Positions 7,490 to 8,392 of a DNA stretch of 8,392 nucleotides are shown here, piece by piece. The stretch's first letter is position 1; each line of letters opens with the position of its first letter. This DNA comes from JBCCRH01 sp039208045. Its GTDB lineage: Bacteria; Bacteroidota; Bacteroidia; Chitinophagales; Saprospiraceae. The position numbers and the translations under genes were made by a program. The notes beneath the pieces are model-generated. The model worked only from the letters and a program-made list of their open reading frames with translations, made no database searches and had not been told where the DNA came from. The stretch lies in the NCBI GenBank assembly GCA_039208045.1, contig JBCCRH010000276.1, positions 1 to 8,392 of the forward strand, given 5' to 3'.

Positions 7490-8066
7490 GCAGTATAAGC
7501 TGTTTTTTGAATGGGGGGCTTAGAGCATATTTGGACTTGACCTTTTCGGCTGCACTTGCTAGATTATGTCTTGCACCACGTTGTTCTTCAGTCACGTAGC
7601 GTTGGCTATGTTCCTTCATCACGCCTTGTTTAAGACATAATTTGGCTTCGCTCGCGCAAAAAGCGAAATCCCAAGATACTCTTAGCAAATATAATAATAT
7701 GCATGATTTCTTTTTCGAGAGATTGTTTGTTCTAGAGGGAGTCGTGTAATTAAAAAATAGCAGAGCAAGATTTCGGAAAAATGAGCCTGTCCCGATAGGG
7801 TCTATGTATATTGCAATTATGAAAAGAAGGAGGAATACTATAAATACAATACGAAAAAGTTTGCTCATACTTCGTTCAATAAGTTTCACTAAGAAAGTAA
7901 CCAAGGTCCAAACTAACCAGATAAAAAGAAAAACGCCTATTATGAATGCAATAAGTCGAGCATCAGAAGGATTTAATAACAACAAAAAAAGAGAAAATCG
8001 ATTGAAAGGCGGACTATGTGTAGAGCGAGTTAAAGTCCAGCTCAATGGTGTTGAAATAATAGGCAT
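7407..8066 (-). CDS. Hypothetical small membrane protein (weakly supported, odd C-terminal run-on)
   Basis: The frame encodes 219 residues. I do not recognise a family. Two strong membrane segments are visible, about residues 38-60 (LIAFIIGVFLFIWLVWTLV and on) and 70-88 (LFRIVFIVFLLLFIIAIYI), separated by a short charged link (KLIERSMSK). The opposite frame is merely rich in Lys, Arg and Asn, as expected for the shadow of a hydrophobic gene. Residues after about 115 look unlike a natural protein: they run through the inverted-repeat stretch and then 83 bases into hsdM in another frame. The real gene is therefore probably the first 110 or so residues, with its original stop lost or moved by a change around 7700. 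An in-frame stop at 8079-8081 fixes the upstream limit. It follows the partial gene at 8121 by 54 bases on the same strand. It could also be chance. Confidence 0.35.
   Translation of the reverse strand: MPIISTPLSWTLTRSTHSPPFNRFSLFLLLLNPSDARLIAFIIGVFLFIWLVWTLVTFLVKLIERSMSKLFRIVFIVFLLLFIIAIYIDPIGTGSFFRNLALLFFNYTTPSRTNNLSKKKSCILLYLLRVSWDFAFCASEAKLCLKQGVMKEHSQRYVTEEQRGARHNLASAAEKVKSKYALSPPFKKQLILHVGRSQKTARTAALEYCQYPAGQNECR
7563..7667. repeat. Structured stretch with nested inverted repeats upstream of hsdM
   Basis: A perfect 10-base inverted repeat, ATTATGTCTT (7563-7572) and AAGACATAAT (7632-7641), encloses a short hairpin ACGTAGC (7594-7600) / GCTATGT (7605-7611) with one G-T pair and a four-base loop. 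A second hairpin follows at once, TTCGCT (7647-7652) / AGCGAA (7662-7667). The stretch lies in the leader of hsdM. It could be a dispersed intergenic repeat, a structured leader RNA, or a terminator region for the gene upstream. No T-run suited to a terminator is seen. The outer limits are uncertain. Confidence 0.45.
7686..7693 (-). promoter_or_regulatory. Possible -7 box of an hsdM promoter (TATATTTG)
   Basis: On the minus strand this reads TATATTTG, an exact fit to the Bacteroidota TAnnTTTG box. No clear TTTG is found at the expected -33 distance, and the leader to hsdM would be about 190 bases, so the call is weak. If real, the structured stretch 7563-7667 would be part of the hsdM leader transcript. 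Confidence 0.25.
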
Positions 8067-8120
8067 AGTGGTTATTTTTTAGTTGGAAAGAGTTAAAAGA
8101 AGGGATATGAATTACTAGAG

Positions 8121-8392
8121 TTATCTAATTAAATCCTTTTCTAGGCGGTCGATGGAGCGCCTTAAGATTGAGTTTTTTAAATTTTGATATTTGCCAGACA
8201 GGCTTTTGTCTGCTGCTTCATCCTCTTTCTGTAACCAGTGGAGCATTTCTATTTCCTCTTGGAAATGTTGCTGAATAGACTCCCATTTAGCTCTTGCTTG
8301 GTCAAGTCCGACTTCTAGTTGCAGTTTAAAGAGCTTTCGTTCAATCTCTAGCTGGACTTTTGATGCATTGAGTTTGTATAATTCACTATTTC
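8121..8392 (-). CDS. Partial hypothetical protein, C-terminal 89 residues, probably helical
   Basis: On the minus strand an open frame enters at the right edge and runs 89 codons to TAA at 8121-8123. The product is highly charged and helix-prone, for example LEIERKLFKLQLEVGLDQAR and IQQHFQEEIEMLHWLQKED, and ends RRSIDRLEKDLIR. This pattern suggests a coiled coil or helical bundle. There is no membrane segment or known motif, and I do not recognise a family. The start lies outside the window. It is on the same strand as, and upstream of, the small membrane ORF and hsdM, so it may be the distal part of a neighbouring operon. The long open frame with a sensible amino-acid mix supports coding, but it is short. 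Confidence 0.55.
   Translation of the reverse strand, partial: NSELYKLNASKVQLEIERKLFKLQLEVGLDQARAKWESIQQHFQEEIEMLHWLQKEDEAADKSLSGKYQNLKNSILRRSIDRLEKDLIR

Noticed and set aside
7804..8082. 92-codon plus-strand frame
   Set aside because: The product is a Lys/Arg/Asn-rich string, as expected from the complement of a hydrophobic gene. The minus frame with two membrane segments is the better candidate.
7533..8309. Exact 10-base inverted repeat GGACTTGACC (7533-7542) and GGTCAAGTCC (8300-8309)
   Set aside because: It has no extension on either side, and one copy is inside a coding frame. A 10-base match is plausible by chance at this window size.

Overview
The window holds a compact defence cluster from a bacterium, most likely a member of the Bacteroidota. 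The lineage is inferred from the general character of the proteins and from the absence of a convincing Shine-Dalgarno sequence ahead of the main start codons. A perfect TAnnTTTG-type box also lies upstream of hsdM on the minus strand. I cannot name the genus.

From left to right: bases 1-96 show no supportable gene. Bases 97-180 carry, on the minus strand, a decayed copy of the last 26 codons of an hsdR gene, still ending in an in-frame stop. An AbiE-type toxin-antitoxin pair follows on the plus strand. It consists of a winged-helix AbiEi-family antitoxin (chosen start 263) and an AbiEii/AbiGii-family nucleotidyltransferase toxin, overlapping by ATGA. A 58-bp imperfect palindrome (209-266) covers the putative promoter and the antitoxin start codon and is a strong candidate operator. 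A complete type I restriction-modification operon then runs on the minus strand in the order hsdM (5909-7489), hsdS (4660-5904), hsdR (1723-4641). It meets the toxin gene tail to tail with only three bases between the stops.

Upstream of hsdM lies a structured stretch with several inverted repeats (about 7563-7667). It sits inside the 3' part of a weakly supported membrane-protein ORF (7407-8066, minus). The last 89 codons of a charged, probably helical protein (8121-8392, minus) run off the right edge.

How the genes work together: HsdM and HsdS form the methyltransferase that marks host DNA at a bipartite target chosen by the two recognition domains of HsdS. Adding HsdR gives the ATP-driven translocase and nuclease that cuts unmodified DNA. 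The AbiE pair is a second, independent phage-defence or stabilisation layer.

The most informative structural point is that the TA pair lies exactly between two copies (68/76 identical bases) of the hsdR 3' end. The TA pair and the hsdS recognition domains are also visibly richer in A+T than hsdM, hsdR and the conserved parts of hsdS. Both facts point to modular exchange at this locus.
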